DNA of 13,264 nt from Oscillospiraceae bacterium (GTDB taxonomy: Bacteria > Bacillota > Clostridia > Oscillospirales > Ruminococcaceae), in the NCBI GenBank assembly GCA_017848155.1, contig JAGAKC010000423.1, positions 1 to 13,264 on the forward strand, written 5' to 3'. The notes beneath the pieces are model-generated. The model was not told the origin of the DNA. It ran no database searches and saw nothing but the letters and a program-made list of their open reading frames with translations. The translations under genes were made by a program, and so were the position numbers. Within the stretch, counting starts at the first letter, position 1. The number at the start of each line of letters is the position of its first letter. Below are positions 1-6,146 of the stretch, piece by piece.

Positions 1-10
1 CAATAGCTGT

Positions 11-40
11 GTACTGCGGTGGCGATGCTGACCGCAGTAC
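11..40 (+). other. Perfect 10-bp inverted repeat (hairpin) upstream of rsgA
   Basis: GTACTGCGGT at 11-20 is exactly complementary to ACCGCAGTAC at 31-40, with a 10-nt loop. A TAG at 4-6 could be the stop of an upstream gene, but too little sequence is present to tell. No T-run follows the stem, so it is not a classical intrinsic terminator. It may be an RNA-stabilising or processing structure between genes, or part of the rsgA leader. Confidence 0.5.
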
Positions 41-52
41 ATGTGATTTATA

Positions 53-88
53 GGGCATTTCTGCCCACTGGGAGGAGATGATCGTATT
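53..88 (+). promoter_or_regulatory. rsgA translation initiation region: hairpin, Shine-Dalgarno, AUU start
   Basis: A short hairpin (GGGCA at 53-57, loop TTTC, TGCCC at 62-66) sits 3 nt before a strong Shine-Dalgarno, GGGAGGAG at 70-77. The AUU at 86-88 lies 8 nt after that site and is in frame with RsgA. An ATG at 78-80 directly abuts the Shine-Dalgarno but is in another frame and encodes only 11 codons before TAA at 111-113. The rsgA frame has a stop at 44-46 and no ATG, GTG or TTG between there and the GTG at 176. Confidence 0.6.
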
Positions 89-982
89 TCTTCGGGATTT
101 GACGGAAAGATAATCAGAGCGGTCGGCGGAAACTACTACGTTGACGTTAGTGACGGCGACAGAAAGGGCGAGGTCGTGAAATGCAGCGCAAGAGGCATAT
201 TCCGCCTTGACGGGATAAGTCCCTGCGCAGGCGATAATGTCCGTGTGCAGACGGAGGACAACACCGACCCTGTCATCGCCGAAATATATGAGCGCAAGAA
301 CTATCTGATACGTCCGCCGCTTGCGAATCTTGACGGGATAGTGTTTGTGAATTCGTGCATCGAGCCGCTTCCTAACAGGTTCGTGCTGGACAAGCTGGTG
401 GCGATCGCCGACAGCAAGGGCATCGAGCCGCTGGTGGTGTTCACAAAGACCGACCTGAAGGACGCAGGCGATATCATAGATGTATACCGCAGCATCGGTA
501 TAGATGTCTGCCTTGTAAACAATATGACGGGCGAGGGCGCAGAGCGTGTGATGGGCTTCATAAGCGGCAGAGTTACCGCATTCGTTGGAAACTCGGGCGT
601 TGGCAAGTCAAGCCTTATGAACGTGCTTTTCCCCGAGCTTTCACTGGAAACTGCCCACATCAGCAAGAAGCTGGGCAGAGGCAGGCACACCACACGACAG
701 GTGGAGATGTACAGGCTTGCGGGCGGCTACGTGGCGGATACTCCGGGCTTTTCCACGGTGGAAACGGAGCGTTATTGCAGGATACCGAAGGGCGAGCTGG
801 ACATGGCTTTCCGTGAATTCGGCGAGTTCATGAACGAGTGTCAGTTTGCGGACTGCGCCCATATTAAGGAAAAGGGCTGTGCGGTGCGTGAGGCGGTCGA
901 AAACGGCAGGATAGCACGCTCACGCTATGACAGCTATCTCAGAATGTACGAGGAAGCGAGCAGGAGAAATGAGTGGGAGTAA
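86..982 (+). CDS. rsgA: RsgA, circularly permuted GTPase of 30S ribosome maturation
   Basis: RsgA binds the nearly mature small subunit and hydrolyses GTP to license late 30S assembly in the cytoplasm. From AUU at 86 the product has 298 residues, a usual length. An N-terminal OB-fold with the GKIIRAVGGNYYV signature comes first. The permuted GTPase motifs follow: TKTD (about 120-123, G4), MTGEG (G5), P-loop GNSGVGKSS (168-176), HTT (about 201-203) and DTPGF (218-222). A C-terminal zinc site has C252, C257, H259 and C265. Starting at the GTG at 176 would give 268 residues and delete about 30 residues of the OB-fold that are clearly coded upstream, so I prefer AUU with its 8-nt Shine-Dalgarno spacing. 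An indel near 78-100 is the alternative. The 3' end overlaps thiN by 14 nt. In B. subtilis rpe separates rsgA from thiN; here it is absent. The function is certain; the start is less so. Confidence 0.93.
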   Translation: MSSGFDGKIIRAVGGNYYVDVSDGDRKGEVVKCSARGIFRLDGISPCAGDNVRVQTEDNTDPVIAEIYERKNYLIRPPLANLDGIVFVNSCIEPLPNRFVLDKLVAIADSKGIEPLVVFTKTDLKDAGDIIDVYRSIGIDVCLVNNMTGEGAERVMGFISGRVTAFVGNSGVGKSSLMNVLFPELSLETAHISKKLGRGRHTTRQVEMYRLAGGYVADTPGFSTVETERYCRIPKGELDMAFREFGEFMNECQFADCAHIKEKGCAVREAVENGRIARSRYDSYLRMYEEASRRNEWE

Positions 983-1592
983 TATAGCGTCGATAATATG
1001 CGGAGCGCCTGACGGAAGTCTTGACCGCAGCCTTGTGGAGGGACTTGTCATCTGCGCTGACAAGGGCATGGAGCACGCTGCGGCGGCAGGCATCACACCT
1101 CACATAGTGGTGGGCGACTTTGACAGCAGCACTGTGCTACCGCCTGACGGCATCGAGTGCATCAGGGTATCTCCCATAAAGGACGACACAGACGCAATGC
1201 TTGCCGCAAATACGGCTATAGAGCGTGGCTGTACTGTGCTGAGGTTCTTCTGTGCCCTTGGCGGACGGTTTGACCACACCTTTGCGAATGTACAGATGCT
1301 TCAGCACCTGCATGAACGGGGGATATACGCAGAGCTTTACGGCGGCAGCGAGAGGATAAGGCTGCTGCATGAGGGAGATTCGGTGCGCATCCCGCGCTTT
1401 GAGGGGTTCGTTTCGCTTTTTTCCTACACGGCTGTCGCAGAGGTGACCGAAACAGGTATGAAATACCCCTTGCAGCACTACGCCCTCGACCACGGCTTTC
1501 CGCTCGGCGTAAGCAATGAGGTGGCCGAGGAATACGGAGAGATCATCCTGCACAGCGGAACGGCGATACTGTGCGAGTATCACGGGGCGTAG
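969..1592 (+). CDS. thiN: Thiamine pyrophosphokinase (thiamine diphosphokinase)
   Basis: Transfers pyrophosphate from ATP to thiamine, making the cofactor thiamine diphosphate in one step; typically the salvage route in Firmicutes. The ATG at 969 has AGGAG at 962-966 and gives 207 residues, typical for the family. Visible motifs are CADKGMEHA (29-37), the acidic GDFDS (49-53), KDDTD (71-75), GGRFDH with N107 (98-107), and the C-terminal thiamine-binding-like segment with TGMKYPL (162-168) and GVSNE (180-184). An earlier in-frame ATG at 927 lies well inside rsgA without a comparable ribosome site and would add 14 residues before the conserved domain. The 14-nt overlap with rsgA suggests translational coupling. 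No terminator is evident after the stop. Confidence 0.93.
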   Translation: MSGSNIASIICGAPDGSLDRSLVEGLVICADKGMEHAAAAGITPHIVVGDFDSSTVLPPDGIECIRVSPIKDDTDAMLAANTAIERGCTVLRFFCALGGRFDHTFANVQMLQHLHERGIYAELYGGSERIRLLHEGDSVRIPRFEGFVSLFSYTAVAEVTETGMKYPLQHYALDHGFPLGVSNEVAEEYGEIILHSGTAILCEYHGA

Positions 1593-1637
1593 CTTGCCGC
1601 AGATTGTTACAGTTTGGTTACATTTTCGGTGAACTAC

Positions 1638-1666
1638 TTGATTTTTCGGGTATGTGATGATAAAAT
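1638..1666 (+). promoter_or_regulatory. Sigma-A promoter of the BIG2/solute-binding gene
   Basis: TTGATT at 1638-1643 and TAAAAT at 1661-1666 are separated by exactly 17 bp, so transcription should start near 1673. AGGAGG at 1689-1694 lies 6 nt before the ATG at 1701. Two GTTACA copies (1606-1611 and 1617-1622) lie 11 bp apart, on one helical face, just upstream of the -35 and might form a regulator site; that last point is speculative. Confidence 0.7.
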
Positions 1667-1700
1667 TATTATATATAAGTGATATATCAGGAGGTACGTT

Positions 1701-3497
1701 ATGAGGATACGTCAGAGGACATTAAGCATGCGTATGCTGCTGGTGTTCATGTTTACGACCATGTTCGGAGCGTTCACGGTCACTGCCTCTGCTGCAGCAA
1801 AGGTGAAGATGAGCAAGGCTTCTGTCACTATCGCAGTGGGAGAGACCTATGAGCTTCAGCTTCTCAATTCAAGCGGCACTGTGAAGTGGTCGACGGACAA
1901 GAAGTCTGTTGCCACGGTAAAAAATGGCAAGGTGACCGCAAAGAAAACAGGTACTGCGACCATCACGGCAAAGTACAAGTCAAAGTCCTACACATGCACA
2001 GTAAACGTGGTCAAATATCGCGTATACGGCAAAAAGACCAGCCTTACTGTCGGCAAGTCCATGCAGCTTAGCGTTAAGGGCAAGGTGGGAAGCAAGACCG
2101 TAAAATGGAGCAGCTCTGACAACTCTGTACTTAAAGTAGATCAGAAGGGCAAGGTCACAGCTGTCGGAGTTGGTACAGCAAAGATATACGCAATGATCGA
2201 CGGTCAGCGCTACTACAAGACCATCAAGGGCAAGTGTGCCGTACCCGATGACGGCGAGGTGCTGAACATCTGGTGCTGGAACGACGAATTCCAGCAGCTG
2301 GTGGTGAACTACTACCCCGATTATGTGGAGCTGACAGACGAGATAGGCATGATCGGAGATGTGGTGGTGTACTGGTACATCCAGCCTGATTTCGACGGCG
2401 ATTATCAGCAGTACATAGATACCATGCTGACATATGGAGATGATGCCTTTGAAAAGGACGACCTTATAGATATCTTCCTCGTGGAGGCAGACTATGCTGA
2501 CAAGTACCTCAACAGTGACTATGTTTTACCCGTGCGTGAGATCGGTATAACCAAAAAGTACACCGATGATATGTACGATTACACAAAGCAGATCGGCTCT
2601 GACGATGACGGTCTTTTAAAGGCAGTTTCATGGCAGGCTGCCCCCGGCGTTTTCGCATACAGACGTGATATAGCAAAGAAAGTGCTCGGCTATGACGATC
2701 CCGACAAGGTGGCAAAGGCTATCTCCACATGGGACAAGTTCACATCTGTTGCGTCAAGGATGAAGAAGCAGGGCTACTGCATGACCTCCTCCCATGACGA
2801 GCTGCTGAGAGTGTTTATGAACAGCGCCGACGCACCTCTCGTAAAGAGAAACACTATCACTCTCAATGACGAGGTCATGGACTGGATAGAGATGTGCAAG
2901 CTCTATGCCGATACAGGCTACAGCGCCTGCGCCGAGATATGGAGCGAGGAATGGATGAGCGGCACGAATGAGAACGTGTTCGGATATTTCTATCCCACAT
3001 GGGGCGTGAACTTCACACTTCCCGGCTCCGCATATGACACCTACGGCGACTGGGCTGTCTGTGAAGCTCCCGAGCCTTACTACTGGGGCGGCTCGTGGCT
3101 GTGTGCCGCAAGCACCACCGACAACGCATCTCTCGTGGCAGATATCATGCAGACTCTCTGCTGCGATATGACCGTGATGTACAGCATCTCCACAGGCGAG
3201 GAAAGGGATTTTTCCAACAACGCTTCCGCAAATGCGGTGGCTGCAAGGGGCAAGAGCGGCGATAAGTTCCTCGGCGGTCAGAACAGCTTCAAGGTGTTCA
3301 ACAGCGTTGCAGAGGACATAAAGCTCCCTGACAGCACTATCTATGATGCGGATATCATGACCGCACTTCAGATATGCTTTGCAGACTACTTTGAGGGCAT
3401 CATTGATTTCGACGAGGCACTGGACAGCTTCTATGAAATGGTCATCTCACAGCATCCCAATCTCAGAAGGCCATCAGTGCTTCCTAAAGAGCCGTAA
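1701..3497 (+). CDS. Secreted protein with two BIG2 Ig-like domains and a solute-binding fold
   Basis: A 598-residue exported protein. Residues 1-33 form a signal peptide: basic start, hydrophobic MLLVFMFTT core, and probable cleavage after ASA near 31-33. No lipobox cysteine is seen, so it is not an ordinary lipoprotein. Residues about 34-103 and 105-178 are two BIG2-type domains, each ending with the GKVTA..TGTA or GKVTAVGVGTA signature. From about 186 the chain resembles family-1 extracellular solute-binding proteins: LNIWCWNDEFQ at the start, then GVFAYRRDIAKK, the STWDKF helix, and an YYWGGSWL segment. Binding proteins usually feed an ABC importer, but no permease or ATPase gene is next door, so the ligand is unknown. 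Sugar or peptide are guesses. It has its own promoter and terminator. The Ig-like part may tether it in the wall or to a polymer. Confidence 0.85.
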   Translation: MRIRQRTLSMRMLLVFMFTTMFGAFTVTASAAAKVKMSKASVTIAVGETYELQLLNSSGTVKWSTDKKSVATVKNGKVTAKKTGTATITAKYKSKSYTCTVNVVKYRVYGKKTSLTVGKSMQLSVKGKVGSKTVKWSSSDNSVLKVDQKGKVTAVGVGTAKIYAMIDGQRYYKTIKGKCAVPDDGEVLNIWCWNDEFQQLVVNYYPDYVELTDEIGMIGDVVVYWYIQPDFDGDYQQYIDTMLTYGDDAFEKDDLIDIFLVEADYADKYLNSDYVLPVREIGITKKYTDDMYDYTKQIGSDDDGLLKAVSWQAAPGVFAYRRDIAKKVLGYDDPDKVAKAISTWDKFTSVASRMKKQGYCMTSSHDELLRVFMNSADAPLVKRNTITLNDEVMDWIEMCKLYADTGYSACAEIWSEEWMSGTNENVFGYFYPTWGVNFTLPGSAYDTYGDWAVCEAPEPYYWGGSWLCAASTTDNASLVADIMQTLCCDMTVMYSISTGEERDFSNNASANAVAARGKSGDKFLGGQNSFKVFNSVAEDIKLPDSTIYDADIMTALQICFADYFEGIIDFDEALDSFYEMVISQHPNLRRPSVLPKEP

Positions 3498-3506
3498 ATA
3501 ACAATA

Positions 3507-3540
3507 ACTCGCAGAGTGATATGCTCTGCGAGTTTTTTTG
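3507..3540 (+). terminator. Intrinsic terminator after the BIG2/solute-binding gene
   Basis: ACTCGCAGAG at 3508-3517 pairs perfectly with CTCTGCGAGT at 3525-3534 around a 7-nt loop, followed directly by a run of Ts. It begins about 10 nt after the stop codon and should insulate the small genes downstream. Confidence 0.92.
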
Positions 3541-3617
3541 TAACAAAATCCGTGCCTTGGAATAGTATGTGGTGAGGGGCGAAGCTGCCCTGTAATTTCA
3601 GCACGGGAGGTGACGGT

Positions 3618-3788
3618 ATGAAAAGGCGCAGAAAGCACAGGGGCGGCAGATGCGGCGGCGCAGCAGTGCTTGCGGCGGCTGCATTTTTCGGAGCGCTGCT
3701 GTGCCTGTCGTTTTTTTCGGTGAAGCTGCTGCTGTTTGGTATCGCAGTGCTGTTTATCGTGCTGGGTGTATTTCTTATCAGGCTTTGA
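3618..3788 (+). CDS. Small two-helix membrane protein preceding spoVM
   Basis: I do not recognise a named family. The ATG at 3618 has GGGAGG at 3605-3610 with 7-nt spacing and opens a 56-residue frame. Residues 1-11 are strongly basic (MKRRRKHRGGR). Two hydrophobic segments follow, about 15-33 (AAVLAAAAFFGALLCL) and 36-54 (KLLLFGIAVLFIVLGVFLI), joined by a short FFSVK turn, and the chain ends RL. The positive-inside rule predicts both ends in the cytoplasm. Its stop is 14 nt before the spoVM start, so the two are probably co-transcribed. I infer a role linked to spoVM, perhaps in the forespore or mother-cell membrane; nothing in the sequence proves this. No convincing sigma-A, sigma-E or sigma-G promoter is visible in 3541-3604. 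Confidence 0.7.
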   Translation: MKRRRKHRGGRCGGAAVLAAAAFFGALLCLSFFSVKLLLFGIAVLFIVLGVFLIRL

Positions 3789-3802
3789 AAGGGGAGTTAC
3801 AT

Positions 3803-3898
3803 ATGAAGATAGTAGTGGTCAGAAGCCCTCGTCTGTTTGCAGGTATCTTAAGAGCTATATTCGGAATAAAGAAGCAGGACAGGGAAATTCAGCCATAG
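3803..3898 (+). CDS. spoVM: SpoVM-like spore coat anchoring peptide
   Basis: SpoVM is a tiny amphipathic helix that embeds on the convex forespore membrane and anchors the SpoIVA coat base layer. The ATG at 3803 has AGGGGAG at 3790-3796 with 6-nt spacing and gives 31 residues. Aligned without gaps to the 26-residue B. subtilis peptide (recalled from memory), M1, K2, P9, G14, I15, R17, A18, G21 and D26 are identical. R7 and R10 stand for K7 and K10, and L11/F12 for F11/L12. P9 is the residue known to matter for curvature sensing. The last five residues, REIQP, extend past the Bacillus end. In B. subtilis spoVM follows rsgA-rpe-thiN; here it lies 2.2 kb after thiN, with the solute-binding gene and a small membrane gene between. 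The identification is by alignment from memory but is strong for so short a protein. Confidence 0.87.
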   Translation: MKIVVVRSPRLFAGILRAIFGIKKQDREIQP

Positions 3899-3923
3899 TT
3901 TTGGAAACTGTCCCGAAAAGTGC

Positions 3924-3952
3924 TTGAATTTTGCTGCCATACGTGATACAAT
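3924..3952 (+). promoter_or_regulatory. Promoter of the SLOG/YpsA-like gene
   Basis: TTGAAT at 3924-3929 and TACAAT at 3947-3952 are 17 bp apart, with an extended -10 TGA (3944-3946). Transcription should begin near 3959. The GATACAAT at 3945-3952 also matches 7 of 8 positions of the sigma-E -10 sequence CATACAAT, so a sporulation sigma factor could in principle read it too; the -35 favours sigma-A. Confidence 0.7.
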
Positions 3953-3981
3953 ATTACCACTGAATATGCAGAGGTGATAAT

Positions 3982-4470
3982 TTGTACAGAGTTTCTTTTA
4001 CGGGTTACAGACCGTCAAAGCTCCCGTTTTTTGGTGAGGACGACCCGATGTGTGCGGCGCTGAAGGCACGTATTTCTGACAAGGTGGAGGAGCTTTACAG
4101 GCTCGGCGCAACAGGGTTTTTCACAGGCATGGCGCTGGGTGTGGATACATGGGGCGCAGAGGCGGTGCTGTCGCTTCAGAAAAAGCACCCCGAGGTACGG
4201 CTGTATGCCATGATACCCTGCCGTGGTCAGGAGAATAAATGGAGCGCAGCTGACAAGCAGCGCTATGCCCGTATCCTGCAGCTTTGCAGCAAGGTGCTGT
4301 GCATAAGTCCCGAGTACACATCGGACTGCATGCATAAGCGTAACCGTGCCCTTGTGGACATCTGCGACTTTCTTGTCGCAGTGTACGACGGACGCAGCGG
4401 CGGCACGCAGTACACCGTAAACTACGCCGAAAAACAGGGCAAACGTGTGATAGTCATTCCACCTGTATAA
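3982..4470 (+). CDS. YpsA-like SLOG-family protein (DUF1273)
   Basis: A 162-residue Rossmann-like protein of the SLOG superfamily, which includes DprA- and YpsA-type proteins thought to bind nucleotides or nucleotide-derived ligands. The start is TTG at 3982, with GAGGTGAT at 3971-3978. Family hallmarks are FTGYRPSKLPFF (6-17), the glycine-rich TGMALGVDTWGAE (48-60), a polar KRNRALVD helix (119-126) and GGTQYTVNYAEKQGKRV (140-156). In B. subtilis YpsA has been tied to cell division and oxidative stress; whether that transfers is unknown. The gene has its own promoter within the tail of the spoVM transcript and is convergent with gpmI. It is probably monocistronic. Confidence 0.85.
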   Translation: MYRVSFTGYRPSKLPFFGEDDPMCAALKARISDKVEELYRLGATGFFTGMALGVDTWGAEAVLSLQKKHPEVRLYAMIPCRGQENKWSAADKQRYARILQLCSKVLCISPEYTSDCMHKRNRALVDICDFLVAVYDGRSGGTQYTVNYAEKQGKRVIVIPPV

Positions 4471-4475
4471 AAATC

Positions 4476-4500
4476 AAGGCAGCCAAAAAGGCTGCCTTTT
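4476..4500. terminator. Bidirectional intrinsic terminator between SLOG gene and gpmI
   Basis: AAGGCAGCC (4476-4484), loop AAAAA, GGCTGCCTT (4490-4498), with TTTT on the + side. On the - strand the stem is followed by TTGATTTTT, so it can also terminate gpmI, whose stop lies at 4516. Confidence 0.9.
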
Positions 4501-4515
4501 CTATGCTATAAATTA

Positions 4516-6087
4516 TCAGATCATGCTGTCTTCCCAGCAGGAGGGCGCTTCAAGACCGAACATCTTAACAACCGTGGGAGCCACGTTTGCAAGACCGTAC
4601 TCGCCGTCCTTGATGGTGTACTTTACATCCTTGTCGTAGATGATGAAAGGAACAGGGTTCAGGGAGTGAGCTGTTCTTACGTTTACCTCGCCCTTCTTGT
4701 TCTTCTCCAGCATCTCGTCAGCGTTGCCGTGGTCAGCTGTTACCAGCATTGTCACACCGTACTCGTCGCATACGTCCTTAAGACGTGCAAGACCGATATC
4801 AACGGACTCAACACCGATGATGGTAGCAGCCATGCTGCCTGTGTGTCCTACCATGTCGCCGTTGGGGAAGTTGCAGCGCAGGAAGTCGTACTTCTTTGAC
4901 TTGATAGCCTCGATAAGAGCGTCAACTATCTCTGCGGACTTCATCCAGGGGCGCTGGTCGAAGCTTACGTTGTCGGAGGGTATCTCCACGTACTCTTCAA
5001 GCTCCTCGCTGAACTTGCCGCTCTTGTTGCCGTTCCAGAAGTAGGTAACGTGACCGTACTTCTGTGTTTCGGAGATAGCGTACTGCTTCATGCCTGCGTT
5101 CACGAATACCTCGGAGAGAGTATTTGTGATCTCGGGCGGATTTACAAGGTATCTTGCAGGAAGCTTAAGGTCGCCGTCGTACTGCAGCATACCTGCGTAG
5201 CATACGTCAGGCTTCTTGCCTCTGTTGAAGTATGTGAACTCGTCCATATCGAATGCCATGGACATCTCGATAGCACGGTCGCCACGGAAGTTGAACAGGA
5301 TAACGCTGTCGCCGTCAACGATCTTTCCTACAGGCTCGCCGTTCTCTGCGATAACGAATGCAGGGAGGTCCTGATCGCTGGTAACGCCTGTTTCGGCAAC
5401 CAGTGTGTCGAACGCTTCGATAGCGGAAGCGAACTGTCTGCCCTCGCCCTTTACATGGGTGTTCCAGCCAAGCTCTACCATCGGCCAGTCAGCCTGATAT
5501 CTGTCCATCGTCAGCTTCATTCTGCCGCCGCCCGATGCGATCCTTGCGTCAAAGCCGCCGTCGTTCAGCTCTGCAAATACTGCTTCAAGCTGTTTTATGA
5601 ACTCGCCGCCTGTCAGCGGAGGAACATCACGTCCGTCCAGCAGTGCGTGAACTCTTACCTTGGAAACTCCGTCAGCCTTTGCACGCTTTACCATGTTGAT
5701 AAGGTGGCTGATGTTGGAGTGTACGTTACCGTCAGACAGCAGACCGATGAAATGCATGGTGCTGTTCTTGTCCTTTGCGTTCTTTGCAAGCTCCTGCCAT
5801 GCAGCGGAATCGTACATCTTTCCGCTCTCGATGGACTCGTTTACGAGCTTTGCGCCCTGAGAGTAGATCTGTCCGCAGCCGAGTGCGTTGTGACCTACCT
5901 CGGAGTTGCCCATGTCGTCGTCAGTGGGAAGTCCTACTGCGCCGCCGTGAGCCTTGAGTCTTGCCATGGGGCAGTTTGCCATCATCCAGTCAAGTGTGGG
6001 GGTGTTTGCTTCTGTAACAGCGTCGCCGAGACCTGTCTTGGAGAAGCCCACACCGTCCATTACTACTAATAATACGGGTTTAGCCAT
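4516..6087 (-). CDS. gpmI: 2,3-bisphosphoglycerate-independent phosphoglycerate mutase
   Basis: Interconverts 3- and 2-phosphoglycerate in lower glycolysis using two manganese ions and a phosphoserine intermediate. The 523-residue frame starts at ATG 6087 with AGGAGA at 6095-6100. Visible residues are D11 in VVMDGVG, catalytic S62 in MGNSEVGH, H123, DGRD (151-154), MDRY (194-197), RGDR (268-271), GDMVGHTG (410-417), ADHGNAD (451-457) and H474. Several segments, GGGRMKLTMDRY, AGMLQYDGDLKLP, KYGHVTYFWNGNKSG and EIPSDNVSF, match the plant/trypanosome form better than the Bacillus form as I remember them. It is the last gene of the pgk-tpiA-gpmI block, 59 bases after tpiA, with a short palindrome in the gap. 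eno does not follow. Confidence 0.95.
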   Translation of the reverse strand: MAKPVLLVVMDGVGFSKTGLGDAVTEANTPTLDWMMANCPMARLKAHGGAVGLPTDDDMGNSEVGHNALGCGQIYSQGAKLVNESIESGKMYDSAAWQELAKNAKDKNSTMHFIGLLSDGNVHSNISHLINMVKRAKADGVSKVRVHALLDGRDVPPLTGGEFIKQLEAVFAELNDGGFDARIASGGGRMKLTMDRYQADWPMVELGWNTHVKGEGRQFASAIEAFDTLVAETGVTSDQDLPAFVIAENGEPVGKIVDGDSVILFNFRGDRAIEMSMAFDMDEFTYFNRGKKPDVCYAGMLQYDGDLKLPARYLVNPPEITNTLSEVFVNAGMKQYAISETQKYGHVTYFWNGNKSGKFSEELEEYVEIPSDNVSFDQRPWMKSAEIVDALIEAIKSKKYDFLRCNFPNGDMVGHTGSMAATIIGVESVDIGLARLKDVCDEYGVTMLVTADHGNADEMLEKNKKGEVNVRTAHSLNPVPFIIYDKDVKYTIKDGEYGLANVAPTVVKMFGLEAPSCWEDSMI

Positions 6088-6109
6088 GTTTGTTTCTCCT
6101 TATATTGTA

Positions 6110-6129
6110 GGGGCGACCTGTGGCCGCCC
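6110..6129. repeat. Short GC-rich palindrome in the tpiA-gpmI gap
   Basis: GGGCG at 6111-6115 and CGCCC at 6125-6129 pair around an inner CC-TGT-GG hairpin, with one A/C mismatch. Units of the form GTAGGGGCG...CGCCCG are, from memory, common dispersed intergenic palindromes in gut Clostridia, so this may be one copy. It lies in the mRNA between the tpiA stop (6147) and the gpmI start, where it could affect mRNA stability or the tpiA/gpmI ratio. Confidence 0.45.
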
Positions 6130-6146
6130 GTGATCTGAATAGTTTA

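Noticed and set aside
927..968. Longer thiN start 14 codons upstream
   Set aside because: It lies inside rsgA with no ribosome site; ATG 969 has AGGAG and directly precedes the conserved domain.
3575..3591. Second copy of the GGGGCG palindrome near 3576
   Set aside because: Only a 4-bp GGGC/GCCC stem is shared with the 6110-6129 palindrome; too weak to call a repeat.
3541..3617. Sporulation promoter (sigma-E or sigma-G) before the 56-residue gene
   Set aside because: GAATA at 3560-3564 fits a sigma-G -35, but no matching -10 lies at the right distance, nor does a sigma-E pair.
3650..3898. Open frame of 82 codons containing spoVM at its 3' end
   Set aside because: The N-terminal part overlaps the better supported 56-residue gene in another frame, and the internal ATG 3803 has the Shine-Dalgarno.
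3877..3913. GGACAG...CTGTCC inverted repeat across the spoVM 3' end as a terminator
   Set aside because: The loop is 25 nt and no T-run follows; the SLOG promoter begins only 11 bases later.
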